Part shown: one piece after another, positions 41,428 to 43,885 of the stretch | How positions within the stretch are numbered: the stretch's first letter is position 1 | Layout: each line of letters begins with the position of its first letter | Source of the DNA: Synergistaceae bacterium | Lineage (GTDB): Bacteria; Synergistota; Synergistia; Synergistales; Aminobacteriaceae | Length of the DNA stretch: 43,885 nt | Direction: 5' to 3' | Assembly (NCBI GenBank): GCA_018436785.1 | Contig: JAHDKR010000011.1 | Location: 1 to 43,885, forward strand | The notes under the pieces: model-generated | The model's input: the letters and a program-made list of their open reading frames with translations, nothing else | What the model was told of the DNA's origin: nothing | The model's database searches: none | Program-made: the position numbers and the translations under genes

Positions 41428-43800
41428 ATGATTACGAAGTTTCACGCAAACTACTATGCGCGTGTTCTTGCGCAAAGGGCAATAGGCGGCGACATTGACA
41501 GCTTGTCGCAGTCTTTGCTGAACGCCGCCGTGGATATCAATCCACACCAGATCGAGGCGGCTTTGTTTGCGTTCCGCTCGCCGCTCTCCAAGGGCATTAT
41601 CCTCGCCGATGAGGTTGGTTTGGGAAAGACCATCGAGGCCGGTTTGGTGTTGTGCCAGCATTGGGCTATCGGAAAACGAAAAATCATCGTGGTTTGCCCG
41701 GCTGCGATCCGCAAACAATGGGGATTCGAACTGTCGGAGAAATTCGGTATTGATTATGAAATTCTCGACACAAAAAACTACAATGAATACATCCGCAACG
41801 GACGCAGTCCGTTCAGCACTAAAAAGGTAGTCATCTGCTCCTATAACTTCGCCGCCCGAAAGAAAGACGAAATCCGACTGTTCGGGTTTGACTTGGCAGT
41901 CATCGACGAAGCCCACAAACTGCGGAACGTCTATAAAAAGAACAGCCTCACGGCACACGCGGTTCGGGATGCCCTCGAAAACGTCAAAAAACTCCTCTTG
42001 ACCGCCACGCCGTTCCAGAACAGCTTAATGGAACTTTACGGCTTGACTTCGGTCATAGACGAGAATGTATTCGGGGATGCCAAATCTTTCCGCACCGAGT
42101 ATGTCAACGAAGGGCATTATTCAGACCTGCAAATGCGGCTCTCGCCGTATTACAAGCGTACTTTGCGGAAAGATGTGGTGGAGTACATAAGCTACACAAA
42201 ACGTCTGCCGTTCACTCAGCAATTCGATTCATCCGACTTGGAATATGATTTATATACAAAAGTGTCCGAATTTCTGCGCTCCGACACTCTGTACTCGATA
42301 CCCGCCAAGCAGAAAATGCTGACGACAATGATTGTCCGCAAAATCCTCGCCTCATCAACATATGCCTTGCTCGGAACGCTCACCACCATAAAAACCCGGC
42401 TTGAGAAGATACTTGACGAAAACAAAATTCATCAGCTTGACTTCAGCGAGATTTTCGATGAGGATGCAGTCGAACTTATCGCCGAGAACGAAGAAGACGT
42501 AATCAACGGCGACGGCGCCGCGCCCTCCGACGACGAAAAGATAAACGCCGAAGCCATCAAAGAAGAAATCGCCGCCATACAGGATTTTATCGACATCGCC
42601 GAACAGATTCAGCACGATTCAAAGTCCAAGGCTCTGCTTACCGCATTGAAAAACGCATTTGAACAGCTTTCGGCAATCGGCGCGAACAGCAAAGCGCTCA
42701 TCTTTACGGAATCCACGCGGACGCAAGCCTATTTGAAAGAGTACCTTGAGCAAAACGGGTATCGCGGCAAAATCGTCATCTTCAACGGCTCGAACTCCGA
42801 CAAGCATTCAAACGCCATTTTGGAATCGTGGCTGCAAACCAATGCCTACAACGGCAAGGCAAGCGGCATCCGTGCCGCCGACCGCCGCGCCGCCGTTGTG
42901 GATTATTTCAAGAACTCCGCGGAGATTATGATTGCCACCGAAGCCGCCGCCGAAGGATTGAACCTGCAATTCTGCTCCCTTGTCGTCAACTACGATCTGC
43001 CGTGGAATCCGCAGAGAATCGAACAGCGGATCGGGCGTTGCCATCGATACGGTCAAAAGAGCGACGTCGTGGTGGTCAACTTCGTTAATCGGCGAAACTA
43101 CGCCGACCAGCGAGTGTTCAACCTTCTGAACGATAAATTCAAGCTGTTCAACGACGTTTTCGGCGCATCCGACGAAGTGTTGGGGCAGATCGACGGCGTG
43201 GACTTCGAGAAACGAATCTGGCTCATTTATCAGGAATGCCGCACTGAAAGCGAAATCAGCGCGGCGTTCGAGAGACTCCAAGCCGAACTGGAGAGCGAAA
43301 TCTCGACCCGCCTTGAAGAAGTGAAAGAGCAAGTGCTCAAAACCTTCGACGTGGAAGTACAGGAGCGGCTGAAACTTGCCAAGGAAACGACAAGCGCGTT
43401 CATGGGCCGCTATGAATATATCTTTTGGGAACTTACCAAGTATGTGCTTGACGGCAAAGCCGAGTTCAACGACGCCGAGCATTCCTTTACACTCAAAGAA
43501 CGCGTCGCCGAGTCACCCAAGGGTAAATACCGTCTCATCTCCGGCAAAGCTGCCGACGGCATCCCTTACCGCCTGTCGCACCCATTGGCGCAGTATGTGG
43601 TATCGACCGCCTCGGCAATAGACATCACGGGCGGAAAAATCCAATTCTCGCCGACCGAAACCGCGCTGAATGTCACCTTGCCCGACAACATCAAAGGTAA
43701 GAGCGGGTATCTTCTCCTGTCCTCGCTTGATGTTTCGGCGTTCGATACCCCCCTGTGTCATAATAGAAGTCGCTTGAACCGAGGTGTTAAAGAAGTGTGA
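41428..43800 (+). CDS. SNF2-family helicase, 3' end cut by an insertion sequence
   Basis: Superfamily 2 ATPase of the SNF2 kind. Motifs in order: Q-like INPHQIEAALFAFRS (residues about 37-50), Walker A GLGKT (about 66-70), VIDEAH (motif II), LTATP (motif III), and in the second RecA domain IATEAAAEGLNLQ, NYDLPWNPQRIEQRIGRCHRYGQ (motif VI). Such proteins often sit in restriction or phage-defence operons. The last native residues (SSLDVSAFD) run into TPLCHNRSRLNRGVKEV, which is read from the end of the insertion sequence; part of the C terminus is missing. GC content is clearly lower than the other genes. ATG 41428 with GGGGAGAGG. Probably inactive or altered. Confidence 0.85.
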   Translation: MITKFHANYYARVLAQRAIGGDIDSLSQSLLNAAVDINPHQIEAALFAFRSPLSKGIILADEVGLGKTIEAGLVLCQHWAIGKRKIIVVCPAAIRKQWGFELSEKFGIDYEILDTKNYNEYIRNGRSPFSTKKVVICSYNFAARKKDEIRLFGFDLAVIDEAHKLRNVYKKNSLTAHAVRDALENVKKLLLTATPFQNSLMELYGLTSVIDENVFGDAKSFRTEYVNEGHYSDLQMRLSPYYKRTLRKDVVEYISYTKRLPFTQQFDSSDLEYDLYTKVSEFLRSDTLYSIPAKQKMLTTMIVRKILASSTYALLGTLTTIKTRLEKILDENKIHQLDFSEIFDEDAVELIAENEEDVINGDGAAPSDDEKINAEAIKEEIAAIQDFIDIAEQIQHDSKSKALLTALKNAFEQLSAIGANSKALIFTESTRTQAYLKEYLEQNGYRGKIVIFNGSNSDKHSNAILESWLQTNAYNGKASGIRAADRRAAVVDYFKNSAEIMIATEAAAEGLNLQFCSLVVNYDLPWNPQRIEQRIGRCHRYGQKSDVVVVNFVNRRNYADQRVFNLLNDKFKLFNDVFGASDEVLGQIDGVDFEKRIWLIYQECRTESEISAAFERLQAELESEISTRLEEVKEQVLKTFDVEVQERLKLAKETTSAFMGRYEYIFWELTKYVLDGKAEFNDAEHSFTLKERVAESPKGKYRLISGKAADGIPYRLSHPLAQYVVSTASAIDITGGKIQFSPTETALNVTLPDNIKGKSGYLLLSSLDVSAFDTPLCHNRSRLNRGVKEV

Positions 43801-43885
43801 GTCGACACTCGGGAGGTGCGATGAGGATGAAGAGATACAGCCCTGAATTTAAGGAGTCCGTCGTGCGGAAGATGATGCCGCCGGA
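43750..43885 (+). mobile_element. Left end of an IS3-type insertion sequence (partial)
   Basis: Homology to the helicase stops near 43750, the sequence CCCCTGTGTCATAATAGAAG begins, and an IS OrfA gene starts at 43821. The right end lies outside the window, so the inverted repeat and target duplication cannot be checked. Confidence 0.65.
43821..43885 (+). CDS. Transposase OrfA, N-terminal fragment
   Basis: Begins MRMKRYSPEFKESVVRKMMPP, the helix-turn-helix start typical of IS3-family OrfA transposases. GGGAGGTGCG precedes ATG 43821. Cut off by the window edge after about 21 residues. Confidence 0.75.
   Translation, partial: MRMKRYSPEFKESVVRKMMPP

Overview
This window is GC-rich bacterial chromosome. 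I would place it in an anaerobic, probably diderm fermenter, with Synergistota my best guess. That rests on overall impression: strictly bacterial gene style with AGGAGG-type ribosome sites, an EtfB-EtfA-GlcD-YkvI cluster, an LsrF-like aldolase with a SorC regulator, thiol peroxidase instead of a visible catalase, and many exported modular proteins. No rRNA, tRNA or CRISPR was seen, so the phylum is inference.

Layout. 13-8395 (minus strand) holds an sbcD-sbcC pair running into a 15-repeat ankyrin protein and two unknown small proteins; upstream of these, on the same strand, lie a second ankyrin protein, a membrane protein and a 59-residue protein built from two copies of one short motif. 8654-13830 (plus) carries a small coiled-coil protein, an ADP-ribosylglycohydrolase, an exported Asp-box propeller and a membrane protein. 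13971-17415 has an exported amidinotransferase/deiminase-fold protein (minus) and, divergently, an operon of a shortened UmuD-like protein plus a UmuC polymerase (plus), then a small membrane protein (minus).

17537-28324 (minus) is the centrepiece: a 2836-residue exported modular protein with five WNNN-tagged repeats and a polymorphic-toxin-like C-terminal region, preceded in the same operon by two exported TPR-like proteins and followed by the small membrane protein. 28563-30684 (plus) is NudC and an exported alpha/beta hydrolase. 30794-32858 is a divergent LsrF-like aldolase / SorC regulator pair with two tandem palindromes between them, and 32862-34025 is an HD-GYP protein. 34410-38852 is an Etf / FAD-linked 2-hydroxyacid dehydrogenase / YkvI-type transporter operon, probably an energy-metabolism unit that imports and oxidises an organic acid.

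The right end is an accessory zone: thiol peroxidase, a DUF1778/GNAT toxin-antitoxin pair lying between two copies of the tpx tail and terminator, VapB-like and Rpn-like remnants in overlapping frames, and a lower-GC SNF2 helicase whose 3' end is cut off by an insertion sequence (IS3-type OrfA) running off the window. This looks like a decayed defence/addiction island.

The strongest candidates for something new are the UmuD-like protein that has lost both catalytic residues, the giant secreted protein operon, the hookless SbcC with ankyrin partners, and the orphan LsrF/SorC switch.
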